From positions 8,812,593 through 8,876,592 of the forward strand of contig JANVCC010000073.1 in the NCBI GenBank assembly GCA_025345505.1: 64,000 bases of DNA. The letters are read 5' to 3'. The position numbers and the translations under genes are program-made. Positions within the stretch are counted from its first letter, which is position 1; each line of letters opens with the position of its first letter. Positions 48,707 to 61,362 of this stretch are shown here, piece by piece. Under the pieces are notes generated by a model. That model did no database searches. It was not told where the DNA came from and was given only the letters and a program-made list of their open reading frames with translations. The DNA is from Todiramphus chloris collaris (Eukaryota > Chordata > Aves > Coraciiformes > Alcedinidae).

Positions 48707-51700
48707 TCAAGCTATTGATCTCACCGTGCCTGTGTGTATATGGCTGGACACTGCTCAAAATGCTGGGCAAAGGCTTCTTCTGGCCTTCCTGGAGTTGTTT
48801 CTGAATGCTTGTGGTGGTACTGAGATGAGAATTGAGCTGATCACCTACGAAACCAGGAATGAGCTGTTCTCAAAGGACTACTCAGCATTTCCATTTTCTC
48901 GAGTGAGCCTACATCTAGAGTAGCATCAGGGCAAAGGACTAGTTCCTGCTTTTATGTATATCTGAAGTAATGCACGGGTAACTCCTTTTCATTTAATAAC
49001 AGCAGCAGCAACGTAAGTCAAGCTACTGCCAATTTATATCGGTGTGGGAGGAAGAAGAATTCAATGAACTCAAATGAGACCAGAGGTCAGTGGAATTACC
49101 CCTTGATTTATTTTGACGTGAGAGCAGAAACTGGTTCTGCCTCCATCCATTGAGAAAACACTGATAAAAAGCTGCAAATGCAATTGCTTGGAAATTGCTA
49201 AGAAATTAATTGGTTTTATCCATCCAAATCTTCATGTACACAAGCAAAGTCAAAAGAAAAAAACAAACCCAAACCCTACAGTTGCAACACATTCCCCTTT
49301 CCAAAGCAGGCTATTACCCGTTCCTTCTGCACTTCCAAAGGCTGCACGCCAGCCGAGGGACAAAGGCCGCAGATACACATTTACACGTGGGTTAACTTTT
49401 CAATCCATTTTTTCATTTCAATAGAAATAATAAATCACCTTATCCTGGAGAAAGAAGCAGCTTGACACAAAACATACGGTGCTAGGCTATTTTTATAGCA
49501 CACCTAAGACATATAGGGATTCATTTATTTACTCAGCTATTTAAAAGTGGCTACTCTTACTCATTCTCTGGACAGCTAAATGCCAGGTTGCTAAGTTACT
49601 GTTACTTGACATCATCTCCTCCCCAACGTGTTCCCACATTTGACAGGTTCACATGATTTACTAGGCCAGTCAGCTCGTTATTCACTTGTCCAATGACGTC
49701 TGGATAATCATTTTAAATTCACATCATGTCCTCCCCAGCAAGCCCCCAGATTCCACATGAAAATATTTAAACTGCCTGTCAGCTACTAAGTGCATTTGTA
49801 ACCACACTGGACAGCGTACCTGTATTTTTCAAATTACAATTATTATAATTAGATTCAGCATCCTTCTTCAATGTTGGTTTGTATTTTAGAAGAGAAACAA
49901 TTACTGTGGGGCAAATAATGAGCTATATCTGTTACAGTCTAATTTTGCTCTGTGAACAGTTCACCTCAGCTATAGATGATACACATTAAACCTGTTAGTG
50001 CTTTCAATTGGCACGAGGAAGGTAATACTACACATAATTTGCCCAGTCAAGGGCATTTTCACCTGCTGATCAATTTACATATTCTCCAATATCATTAGAC
50101 ATGAGCTAGTCATCAGAAGAATAGAAGGCCATACAAATTACAGACTTTGCTCATTTACCTCCAGTCATTTTTATACTGATTACAACCTGAGTTATATTTA
50201 GGATTTGTTTTGCTTCCAGACTAGAAAGCTTTTAATTAATATCACAGCTGTCCACATAACATCAGAAGTCCATATAGTTACTTGATGCCTTACTCCAGCA
50301 AATATGCACTTACAAGAATTCTTTTGTTCCTCTAAGCAGGGACAGATTTTCACACAGACGTGCCTGCCCAGATGGTTAGCAACACAGACATGAAAGCTTT
50401 ATGTGTACAGATCAGAGCCTCACTTCTGCGGGATTAAGTCTAATCGATTGCCTAAACAACTAGCCCAAAGTTTCAATTTACACTACAAGTCCTCAAGAAA
50501 ATTTAGTTAAATAAAATTTCCTTTCTTTCTTGTGTAATGCATGCTCATCACCTCTTTACCCAGAGATAAAGCAATGCTAAGGGAGGTCCCTTCTGTGCTT
50601 CTATAGGTGGAAAAAGGACCGCTGCTCGTTTGCTCTCAGTGTCACACCTACATCCCCCCAGCACAACAGCCCACGGAACACGCAATGACAGCAAGGCACG
50701 CTGGTGGAAGGCACTGGTACAAGTGGCACAAGTAACAGCTTCAGAATACCAGTTTAAAATGTCAGCTCTCCTGCCCTATCTGCACTTCGTATCACAACAT
50801 TTCAATGAACTCATTTTTCAATGGCTGCACATAGCAAGTGACAACTTAATTTAAATCCGTATTAATAAAATGTGAAATATACACACACTGTTGATTGCCT
50901 GTCTTCCATTGCCTGTTATCCACACTTTCAAAGGCGTTGTGTTGGTTTAAAAATTACTAAGCCACATTTTGGAACAGAAAAATGCGTTCTGACCACCACT
51001 GCATTCCCCCTCGTTTTTCAGTTTGGTATTAGGTATCTGTATTAAATACAAATCTGTGGCACTACCTTTACAGCTTGGCCTGAGTGGTACAAGAAGGTTT
51101 TATTTACTTTTTAATTATTATTTTTAACAACCTTCTCAGCCATCCTGGTTAGAAAAGCAAAATCAACAGGAGACTGGTGTGCCATTAACCTTTGGTTACA
51201 GTATCAGGGACAGTCCTTAAAGCATTTACACACGATGACATAAGTGGCTAAGTGTTTCAGGAAATCAGAGGGACTGTGAAATTTTCTCTCTGAAGACTTA
51301 GGGGTCTGAATGTACTCAAGACCTTTCCCCTCACTCAGTTTTAAATTTTTGACCATAAACTCAATTAAATCTTTTTTTTCCTCAGGAAAAAAAAAAAAGA
51401 GGGGGAGACATAGATTAGGAATTGCAAACCTCTACAATTACAAAAACCATTAATCAAGTTCAGCTTGAAAAGAGCTCTGTAAAATCAGAGGTCACAGATC
51501 TTCGCTTGGGACCTTCTTCCTTATAAAGTCTAGCAAAAAAAATCTACAAGACTTACTGTGTCTTTCTGAGGGGTGAAACTAAATTAAGTCTGTTAATTCC
51601 ATAGATTACAAATAAAAAGAGAAAAAAAGCAAACTTCAGGGCACGAAATGCCCTCGAGGGAGACTGGCAGGGCCGGGGCAAGGCGGGTGGCAATGCCCTT

Positions 51701-51889
51701 CTTCCAGAACTTTGGGGTGCACAGCCCAGCAGAGACATGGCCCAGAGCAGAGACTGCCACTGATTGCTAGTGGTTTGGTTGGTCCAAATGCACACTATTA
51801 GACTCCCACCTGCCTACCTTCAGGGCTTGACTGTCTTATAATCCTTCCTGTTTACCTCTGCAACATCCCTTGCAGGACAGAAATGTTAA

Positions 51890-52060
51890 TAGCCTACTTT
51901 TTCACCTAGGAAAGCTGCCATCAAGTATCAGAGACCCACACTCCCAAAGGATCTTTGGTGCCTACGTAAACGGTCCCCAAATGCCAGAAAGCATCTCTCA
52001 GGGCTGGGAACTTAATCCAGGTCCTCAAAGCACAAATCACTGCTGAGACCAAGAGTCATC
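51890..52060 (+). repeat. Possible MIR relic with an insertion
   Basis: ttttcacctaggaaagctg resembles the MIR cagatggggaaactgag segment, and gggctgggaacttaatccag with gtcctcaaagc resembles gagctgggattcgaacccag and gtctcctgac. The two are separated by unrelated sequence containing cccaaaggatctttggtgcc. Confidence 0.4.
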
Positions 52061-52419
52061 CTTTCATCTGGAGCAGCCAGTCTGAATCTCCTGACAGAGG
52101 GCTTCCACCGGGAACCCAAAGACTGGATTTTGACCACTGCTGGGCATCACACTCTCTTACTGATCTTCTTTCCATTGCCTATTAACTAACATACGATACT
52201 GTGCGTGCAGTCAAAACACATTTCCCTCTGGCTTATTCTGCATTATAAATTTGAGAAGAACACAGCCATTAACAAAACTTCTACTTTCACACGTGCTTCA
52301 GCACCATATGAAGCTGAAAGCCTAAAATGGTGTCACTAAAGGCAACAAACTGGGACTGGGGTTTACTGGGCTTCTGACAGGCAGCCCCAGAAGCAGCTCC
52401 ATTATCTCCTGCTTTCATA

Positions 52420-52760
52420 CACTCAGGGCCTCGCTGGCAGCCTGCTGCCTGCTCGAAGACAGATTATGAGAGGGCTGCAGACAGCCTGTGGGTACCCAGA
52501 GCTTCCTAACACCACGTCGATGGCACACTAAGCCACCTCGCCGTGTCCCAGCACACAAACCATGGCCGTGCGTGCGAGGAGGGAGCGCACGTCCCGGAGG
52601 CTCCGGGCTGAGGTCCCAGGCTGCCCCGCCGTGTGCCAGGCCCACGCCTGCTCCCTGGCACAGGCCGTTTCATATGCTCAAGATGGCTTCTGGCTATGCC
52701 TATGGCAACGGCAGACAGGTGTGCTCCATGGCTGGGTGGCAAGGCTGGGCACGGGGCGTG
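52420..52760. other. CpG-island-like patch in AFF2 intron 5
   Basis: About fifteen CpGs fall between 52514 and 52670 (acgtcgatgg, ctcgccgtgtcc, gccgtgcgtgcgag, gagcgcacgtcccggaggct, ccccgccgtgtg) in otherwise CpG-poor intron. The longest open frame of the window (52488-53102, + strand) starts here without a convincing ATG or family match, and several other frames are open too, as GC-rich DNA produces. It could be an intronic promoter or a GC-rich repeat. Confidence 0.5.
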
Positions 52761-54502
52761 CCTCCAGCATCAGCACTCGACAGTCAAGAAAGACCTACTG
52801 GTTTGTATCCCTTTTTTAGGTGCCTGTTACATGCCCTTGTGGCACAGATACCCAGAGACATGGAAACTTGCCAAATCCCTGCTCTGTCCACCCCAAGAGT
52901 AACTCCCCAGTTTAACAGCCTGCTGGTGGTAGGAGATGCTGCCTCCAGCTGCAGAGACTCTGCAGTTGATCCCCATCCTCTGAAGACAACAAAATACTGC
53001 ACTGATCTCAGCAGGTTTCAGAAGGAAGCCCAGGACCTTCTGCCTCTGTTTCTTGACTCAAATTATAGTCATGGGGTAGGAAACAGAACCACCTCCTCTT
53101 GATAAGAAAAAAGACATTTCTGCTTCCCATGACTTATATGCACTGTTCCCACATTAAAACTGTCACCTGGCTGACTGATCCCTGGAAGTCACTCAATCGC
53201 ACTTCCTTTTGATGCTGTTTACTGCAAACAACTGCTTTCCGCAGATACCAAGGAATTCATTCCAACTATAGTAATGAGCCTAATATATAAAAAAGGAAAG
53301 AAGACATTTAAAATGTACCAAGTATTTTGCACAGTTCAACATTTTCTTTGCTTTTGCACCCTTAGTAATATATAGGTAATAGACCCCTGATCACGTTGAA
53401 GGCTGAAACTAAATTTTCTTTCTTCCTTTGCATTCGTTGATGCTGGGCAGACACGCAGATGCACACCCTCCATTACTGCAGGCCTGCACACTTGCCTGCT
53501 GCTTCAACACACGTCTGCAGCAATGCTGGCAACCCGTAAGGACATCAGTAGCATCCCAAGGTAATGTGTGTGCACAAAACTGAAGCAAGTTTCCTAAACT
53601 ATTTAACTCTAGATTGAGTAAATATTGAGAAGCCTATTTCATTTTATAAGCAAGAATAAGTCCATGTCTTTGCAAGCAAGTTGGCATGGTTGTTTCACAG
53701 AATTTCGGGTTAGTTTGTACCAGTTTCCCCTAGTGGTAAAGACATGGCCAGCACATGTGCCCACTGAAACTTTAACCCCTGTACACTGAAACTCTGCAGG
53801 TTGGCTGGCAAGCCCAGGGATAGATGGTCAACTCAACCCATGAGGATAAAAACCTAAATCCCAGACAGGGACTGGTGAGTTGCAAACCTGCCCTTAGACA
53901 AATTTCACTGCTGATGGGGGATCCCAAAGTTGAAGTGTCCGAGTAAGGCAGATTTACACATATACAACTTGCTGTGCACACTCTCCCCTTCTTCTCGTTA
54001 CACAGTTGTGTCGCAATTAAGCCAGGCATTGTTTGGAGTAGTTGTTTGCATTTTCTCTATTCAAACACTCCAGAGCTCCCAGAAAAAAAATGCTTGTAGG
54101 TTTTTAGCAAAACCATGAATGATGAGCAACTGTAGTTCAGGGGTAGAAGGAGGAATACTGTAGTGGGATATACTGTGAGTGGGAGAATTAAGGTGAATCC
54201 ACGTCAGGATAGGAGGGAAATGTTTCCTGGACAGACTCACAGAGACTAAGAGCTTAAAAAAGAACAGGAACATGTGTAAGTGCTGACTGAGACAAGCTGG
54301 CAGATGCAGAGTATTAGGTGAACTGACCTTACTAAGGAGCACAGTGGGCCTACAACCTGGCTGTGTCTCTTTAAAACAGCCCCACTAATATGTTATGATT
54401 TAGCTACAGTGTTAAAGACAGCCATACAACCCTTCTACATGACAGATGACATACCAACACTGCAATTATACAAAAGATACAAAAGCAAAGGGTATTACTC
54501 AC

Positions 54503-54547
54503 CCGTAATATTTCTTCCACACAGCTGGAGTCATTGGGAAGGGCAAC
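54503..54547 (-). CDS. AFF2: AFF2 internal coding exon (about exon 5), 45 nt
   Basis: Read on the minus strand this exon is 15 codons, VALPNDSSCVEEILR, phase 0 at both ends. The acceptor is very strong (tttttttctttaaacccag before GTT) and the donor is CGG|gtgagtaat. The human AFF2 segment, as I remember it, is VSLPSDPSCVEEILR; the motif CVEEILR directly precedes EMTHSW in the AFF family, and EMTHSW opens the next exon found here. It lies in the conserved N-terminal part of the protein, after the SIAH-binding region and before the serine-rich activation domain. Because its length is a multiple of three and both ends are phase 0, skipping it keeps the frame. Exon 4, with the family motif AYVRPMDGQ, was sought upstream to 64000 and not found. 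Exon number is by analogy with human. Confidence 0.88.
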
Positions 54548-57500
54548 CTGGGTTTAAAGAAAAAAAGAAATGTTCAGTCATGTGCTGGATGGAAAGTTCA
54601 GTGACTACAACCACACAGGTGAGCAGCCAGCAAGCAACTGCCTCTGCTTGAAGACTGCTGTATCCATGCATGCTGCCTACCAAAGTGTCCATTTCTGAGC
54701 AACATAAATCATCAGCAGGACCCATGTTCTCAAAAGTTGGGGTTTTTTTCTTCCGCACTGCTTTGTGCTACTAACAACACTTTAGAAGCAATAAAGTACT
54801 CTGATTTCCTCACAGTTGAGAACTGGCACTAGAATTGCCGGCAACTTCTGTAATTGAAGAAGACCCCACTGTTACTCCTATCGGCAGCCTTCAGAGAAGG
54901 TGAGGTTTGGTTTAACTTGCCGCACGCTGCAGCAAAGGACAGAGGTGATAACAGTTGGGAGAAAGCTGTTATCATCAACTATTTTATCCTACAGCTTAAT
55001 AGGCTTACATCCCAGACAGCTCTTAAAACTTAAACATATACTGTAGTAAAATACTGGTTAGACTTATGAGAGTGGCTGTTGATTTCGTTGTCCCTCACTT
55101 CATCAGCCTGTTGCAGGTTAAATATCCTCTAGAGAACGAACTGCACACAGGAACCCACCTCAAGAGGCTAGGCAGATGTTCATTCTCCCCTTAGAAAGAC
55201 AGGATACTTCTATGCACACACCCATACCCGTGAACACACACAGGGGTGCCTTTAATGTCTTCCAGTTGAAAATACTCGTTTAAATGGTACTTAACAGCAT
55301 TCCAAGGACAGGAAAGATCACAAACCCTCTAAATTCTGTGAACAATTACATAAATAACAGGTAGACATGACCTGTATGTACAACCATGTGTAGCACTTGC
55401 AGGTAGTTACGATGGGTTCTTATCACAGGGGTGCAGCAGAAGAGGAAGAGACAATATTCAGGAAGGTACTGAAAAAACAGGTGTTTTGTACCATAAATAT
55501 TCAGAGACTTTTCTGTCCAATGCTTCTACCTCACTGCCCTTGGTAACTAGTTTGGTAAAAGACACTCATGACTAAACCTAATCCCTGTCATCCTAATCTT
55601 CTACAGAGCTTGACTAAAGGCATCAACCATGGCTTTTCTCCTATATTTCAGCCAGCACTAAGCTTCAAGAATAAATCCACACAGATAGAAAAGTCAAAGA
55701 CCAGAAAGACCTATAAGATCACCAAGTTCATGCTCTGCTAATGTAGCACATTTTCCCCATATCTTCTAGTACCCTGGCTAGTCTGACCCAAAAACTGTGG
55801 TGAAACGGGTCTCCCGTGACTTCCCTTAATAAAATATGGAGCAGTGTTGTAAACTACTTGGCCCTTTTTGTTAGAATTTTGCTCTCAGTGTCACTTCAGC
55901 CTTTCTGTAGAGCTCTTCCCACTACTCTAAGCAATTCATTACTTCACATTTACACCATGCACAGACGTGCAGAATTGTACTCCACTTTCAGCAATGCTGT
56001 ATTTTTAGCTTTTACATTCTTTTCTGATAAGATTTTCCATCCCTTTAGCTTATTTCATCACTGTTCTCTGAATTTTCAACAGTTCATCTTGGTAAAGAAG
56101 TACTCAAGTGAATATGATTACACTGCAGGGATGTTAGTGATTTGTATCTAATTCAGCAACTATAGATTATAATTTTCCATAATACCACTTAAAACCACTC
56201 AACCAATCAAAAAAGAGCCTTACTTTTTGTCCCCAGTTTCTACACAGCTCAAATTCTACCGAACAAACATAGGCTGAGAACTTCTAGTGGGCAGTCAGCA
56301 TTAACTGCAACGGGCAGGCAAGTCTACCCTCATACCGCATGACCTGCTATTCAGCACTTCACTGGCCTCCCTTCATCTCCTTACTTTGCACTTAACTCAC
56401 TTATTTCTCCTCTTAACACATGTAATTTCTTTGATAATCTGTATTATCCATATCTCATACCAACTCTCCTTTTAGCGAGGAATATAGTTAGCTTTAACCA
56501 AAAGATTAGCAAGCATGGGTATTACTGGGACATGTGGTGGGACAGTGGGAGTACATATGTCTTTAATACACTCCTGATTTTTTTCATTGAAAAATTAGGA
56601 TGTTGGAATACGAGAAAACAAAACAAATACTCGCCCAATGAGCTTGTAGTGTACACACCAACCACAAAATCTCTCACAGCAGTTAACAGGAACAGCCCAA
56701 AATCCGCCCGAATGAGTCAGATGGGGAAGAGTGAGCGCAGCAGAGGTAGAGAAGCCCTCTACCATTCCATTACACAGGCCGTTTGCAGTAGCTAGCTCAG
56801 ATACTATGTGTATTCCTTCCTTTAGAAATGTCTTCACTGTGATAATAGTGTCCCTGACTAACACGGGGCAGAGCATGTTCCTACTTGTTTCACAGTCCTC
56901 TCCCCATTCACAGCCCTGTTTAAGTTTATGTTACTTCAGAACTAATGACAATAATAACAAACATACCATTTTACTCTAATAAAGCCCACTATATATTATG
57001 CAATCACAACCAGTTTCTGCTGGCAGCATTTGCTAATAACTTTAAATGCTCATGCATCAATTTAATTGTGTTAATGGCACAGAAGATTTTAATGGCTTGA
57101 CAGAACTTTTGTTCCCTTTGGCATTGCTTTGTTTTGAATCACTGGTATTAAAGTAATGCAAGATGTCAAAGTGCTGTGATTGTCATACAGGGAGATCCAA
57201 GTAGGACCTAGCACAAAGAGGAAAACATTTAGATTGATGCAAACATTAAAAGAATAATTATTACAACATGGCTATCAGAGAGAAGATCAATGTAAGAGTC
57301 TTTCAGTACATTACTATTAATGGATTTCTAACGAAATGAGACCATTTTTCTAAATTCGTGCTAAAGTTGCACATTCTAAGAGACTTGAAAGGCACAGCTC
57401 TGTTAGAAACTTAGTCTAACACAGAAAAAAAAAGAAAGTGCAACCTCTCAACCTTTCAAAGAGCGACTCAAAAATTGCGAGTTTAATTGTGCATAAACAC

Positions 57501-59257
57501 TTGCATTCAGCTAACAAGTGCAAGCAGGCCCACATGGCACAGCACAGCATCCAAGCACAGATTCATCAGGACAGAATGAAACAGAGCAGATACAATATTC
57601 GTCACGTTCTCGACTACTAGCGCTGTAACAAACTGTTATTAGAATCGCCACTAACAAAATGCCACGTTCCTCCTGTAGTTTAGGCAGGATTGGACATCCA
57701 TCCCTTATTACTACTTTCCTAATCTAATAAAAATCAAGCAGTTTAGGACATATTCTGTGGTTCTCCACCCCCTATCCCCTTCAGCTTTCATCAGTGAGCA
57801 GATTCTAAAAGGGAAGGCACAGCCTGGATACGTGCACGCTTTTGGTGCTTTTCTTCCTTTGTGAGCAGCGTGGTCTAGCTTAGCCGAAAGGACAGGTTCC
57901 AGGAATTTGGCTTCCATAAGATCAAGTAGTTGCATTTCACATCATGAGCTTTTCTCTCAGCTGGCAGTGCATTCATGAACCCCAGACTGAGAACAGTGAA
58001 TATTACATAAGCTGCAGACAGACGTCCTGAGGTAATAAAACTTCAATCAAAACAAAAAGATTTCACAACAGCTACATGCTACACTGAACTCATCTTCCAA
58101 TTTCATTTTCATCTGGCAAAACTCCTTTCCATCAAAACGCTTCATGTTTACTTTTAAATATTGCTTGCTAAAAAAAAAGAAAGAAGAAAAAGTAGAGGTC
58201 AGATGGTCAAAATATTCCACCTAACGCAAGCCAGTATTATAAGGCTCTCTGCACATTTTGGTTTCTCTCTCTCGAGAACAGAACTTAAATGATGCAGAAC
58301 CAAAGGTTTAATGTATGGCTTGGATGGCTCAGTGCTAAACTTTAAAGGGAGGGAAGGAGGGCAGAAATCTAAGAAATCTAATGTTATGCAGATCAAATGA
58401 CATTGGGTGAACAGTTACAATATCTGATGAGTCATGTTGATCTAACCTTCCATTTATTCATTCAACAGTTCCTTGACCACTCTTACCTCCTACGCAATTT
58501 ATAACCTGCATGAGATCAGATTTTGGTTTTGCGGCATAGAAAAATCATATAAAGTCTCTTTTCCCTGTGATACACATCCAACAGCAGGCATTTCTCAGAA
58601 ATGTTAGCAACAGAATCTTCCAACAGACTTGTCAGAATAGTTCTGAAAATTCAGCTGCACTGTCAGAAAGCAGAAACACACAATGAATAATGTCTTTGCC
58701 AGAACTGACCGACTACATTTTCAGCTGGATAAACTGTTCGTGAACAGCCCCTCTGGCTTTACTGATGCACAACTGACATTCAACAAGTAATCTCTTCTTC
58801 CTATCTTTGTTTTATTGGAAAGATAAATGCAGCATGTTACATGAATGTAGGAACCTACTCTTATTTCTTGCATATGGGCACCTATGTGTTTATACATCCA
58901 GAGTTCAGCTTTCATTGTCATCTCCCTTCTCAAGGAACACATTTTGCATCCGGGGAGATGAAGCTCATACTACTGTTTACTCCTTCGAACACAAATTGAT
59001 TTTTCACTTGCTAGCATGAAAGGATCCTGTGCATGAACCTTGATTGATCATTTCCAGTGTGCACTACACAGTGATAAGACGAAAACACTTAGAAAACCTG
59101 AAGCAGCAAAAGCAGACTGTCAGCAGAAGCCTCATCCTATGAATGTCTTCAGCTCCTGCCAGGCTCTCCAGTAACAGAGGGTGCTTCTTTTTTTGATTCA
59201 TACAAGTGGGAAATGGACCAGGGAGCACTACAAATAGCAGGGTTTCCAGATACAAGA

Positions 59258-59315
59258 CGTTGGACTACATGACCTTTGAGCATCATATTCCAACCTATAC
59301 AAACCCGTGATTCAA
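59258..59315 (+). repeat. CR1 LINE extreme 3' fragment
   Basis: ttggactacatgacctttga, then tattccaacctatac and cccgtgattca match the CR1 terminal segment (ttggactagatgacctttaa, ccttccaaccc, tctatgattc). Short and old. Confidence 0.7.
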
Positions 59316-59458
59316 TTTGTGCAATAAGCTCGCTACAAATGGAAGGAGAGGCAATACTTCTGCACCTCAACGGAGTCTACACCCACGCCTTTCCAACAGC
59401 AGCCTGCCTTTGATTGCCGTCAGTTTTGCCTTGTGTGCTCATTCATTTTCCCTTTCAG

Positions 59459-59572
59459 GCATTCCCTACATCTCTTCTGGAGCTGACCCCTTTCAGACAG
59501 CAGCTGGCCGATCAGCTGTCATCCGACTACACGTTTCTGCTCCCGAGGAAGACTGCTTCGCATTTACTTGAG
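59459..59572 (+). other. Candidate 114-nt coding exon, antisense to AFF2 intron 4
   Basis: On the + strand a very strong acceptor (attcattttccctttcag) is followed by exactly 38 open codons and a strong donor GAG|gtaagc. The segment reads AFPTSLLELTPFRQQLADQL at its start and FLLPRKTASHLLE at its end, phase 0 at both ends. It has five CpGs. A second frame is open until TGA just before the donor. I recognise no family. It may be an exon of an unannotated antisense or nested transcript. Confidence 0.3.
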
Positions 59573-60465
59573 GTAAGCTTCACGCCGCTGCTCAGAGCCC
59601 ACCGTTCCAAATTCCTGGGGTTGTTTCACAGTTGCTGCTTTTGTCTGTTTCCTATCACACTAATATTTCATCCCAAAGGGGTCATTCATGTTAAAGACAC
59701 CTGAAATAGATGTCAAACTAATCTCACTAGCTGGGAGGATCTTGGCTCTTCCTTACTAACTTCAGTGCAAACGGGTGAGAATGGGAGCGGCAAGAGTAAG
59801 GAATGAATATTGCAAACTGAGTGGTATTTTTTTCTGGTGTATTTGATATTCATGAGGTTATCAACAACATATATTAGGACTGTATATGGGGGCTCTGGAG
59901 GAAACTGAACGAAGTCAAACATGGTGGTATTCAAAGAAAAACACGTAAAATTGCTCCCTTGGTATTCAAATACATATATGTGTTTTTCACAGGGTTACGA
60001 ATTCTCAAGGGAGCCATTTGTGGGTCCCAAATAATGTATATCCACTGTTTTCTTTTAGTATCTCCACCATCCTAGAACCAAAATACCATGAGAAGACTAC
60101 ATTTCCCATTATTTCAGTCCCCAAAATATCTCCTGGGGCTTATTAAAAGGTCTGTGAAAATATATACTTTATATATATATAAAAAATTAAGAGAGAAAGG
60201 AAAGTTTTGGCCTGAATCAAAATACAGAGACCTGCTCCTCTGTTCCTCCTTAATACAAATACTGCAGTAGGAGTTGTGTCAAATACACATTTACTGGAGA
60301 ACCTGAAAACAGGACAAAGTTTTAAGAAGTGGTCTGAGTTAATTCATTCGTTAAGCTAAGGCAGCCTGGCCTGCAGTCAGTGCGGCTCTTCCAGTGGCAA
60401 ATGGAGAAGGTTATGCCTCTTCCCTTGAGTAAAGCACATTAGGTAGGGAAAACAGCTTACTAGTG

Positions 60466-60515
60466 TGGTCCAAAACATGCCTGAACCAGGCTCCCACTGA
60501 CTTCAGTGAACTTCC
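60466..60515. repeat. Old palindromic repeat fragment
   Basis: ccaggctcccactgacttca and gtgaacttcc carry the cactgacttcagtg centre shared with other copies. Confidence 0.4.
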
Positions 60516-61300
60516 CAGAAGGTCTCTATTTCAGAAGCCAAAACTGCCCATGAGGAGTACCTTTAGTTTCATACAAAAGCCAATGACTCTAATATGTTCC
60601 TCTCCAGTCAGGTCAGAACTAGACAAAACTGTGCAGCGACACCAGGCTGGGGCCCTTGGGCACTAGCCCACAGGTCAGAAGGAATTATGGTTTGATTTCC
60701 CTACAGTGAACACAGCTTCTAACAGCCTCCCAGTCACAGCAACCCCAACTGCAAGGACAACCGTTTTTCACTGGGATTTAGTTCTGCTACAGCAACTTTT
60801 AAACCAGGCTGACCTGGATGTGACAACTATATTTTTCTTGTTCTTCCCAGTGCATACTGTATTTAGCCCACTTTTTCCATTTCTTTGATGTTTTCTTTTA
60901 ACAATACCATTTCAATGTTGATCAGCATGAAATAGTCTCCACGAAAGCACAATATGGTGATGTTCAATTTAAACTCGACGGTTCTCTGTTATTTTCACAC
61001 AGTAAATTGCCAAACTCTATTAGAGAGAGAAACCTGATAAAGCGATCTCTCACTTCAAGGTCTCCTGGGAGCTTTTAATGTAGGTAAGGCTGTACATTTT
61101 ACTTATAGAATATTCTGAATGTAGTATTTGAGAAGCTCACCATGATGATAATGCCAGAGTAACTGGTAATGTCAGTATTCAGTCAGGCCCCAACAAAAGT
61201 GGCATTTGAAGTACTTCATTTGTGACTGAACTACTGGTTTGCATAAAGGCTGTTACAACCATTTAGTATTGACAAAGAGCAAGGAAATTTGGAACCTCAC

Positions 61301-61362
61301 ATTTTCTTTTTTTTCTTTCTTCCTTTATTCAATTGTTTCTCTCTCTCTGTCCCTCCTCCTCC
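61301..61362. repeat. Pyrimidine-rich tract
   Basis: Runs of T/C including ctttcttcctttattc, tctctctctctgtccctc and ctcctcc. Confidence 0.8.

Larger units (their letters stand above)
31268..54502 (-). other. AFF2 intron 5 (23.2 kb as assembled)
   Basis: Large intron between the 45-nt and 87-nt exons. It contains three CR1 copies, MIR relics, the (CTCCT)n array with its adjoining 100-N gap, and CpG-rich patches at 32860-33310 and 52420-52760. Two protein-like minus-strand open frames are described separately (38024-38218, 48392-48706). Its true length is unknown because of the gap. Confidence 0.85.

Noticed and set aside
52488..53102. 204-codon open frame on the + strand, the longest in the window
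   Set aside because: It starts at GTG inside a CpG-rich patch where several frames on both strands are open. It has low-complexity Pro/Arg/Trp-rich sequence, no family match and no splice support.
54525..54618. + strand segment with good acceptor and donor (94 nt, one open frame)
   Set aside because: It overlaps AFF2 exon 5 on the other strand, so its acceptor and first bases are explained by the antisense of a real exon. The translation (WSHWEGQPGFKEKKK...) is not protein-like beyond that.
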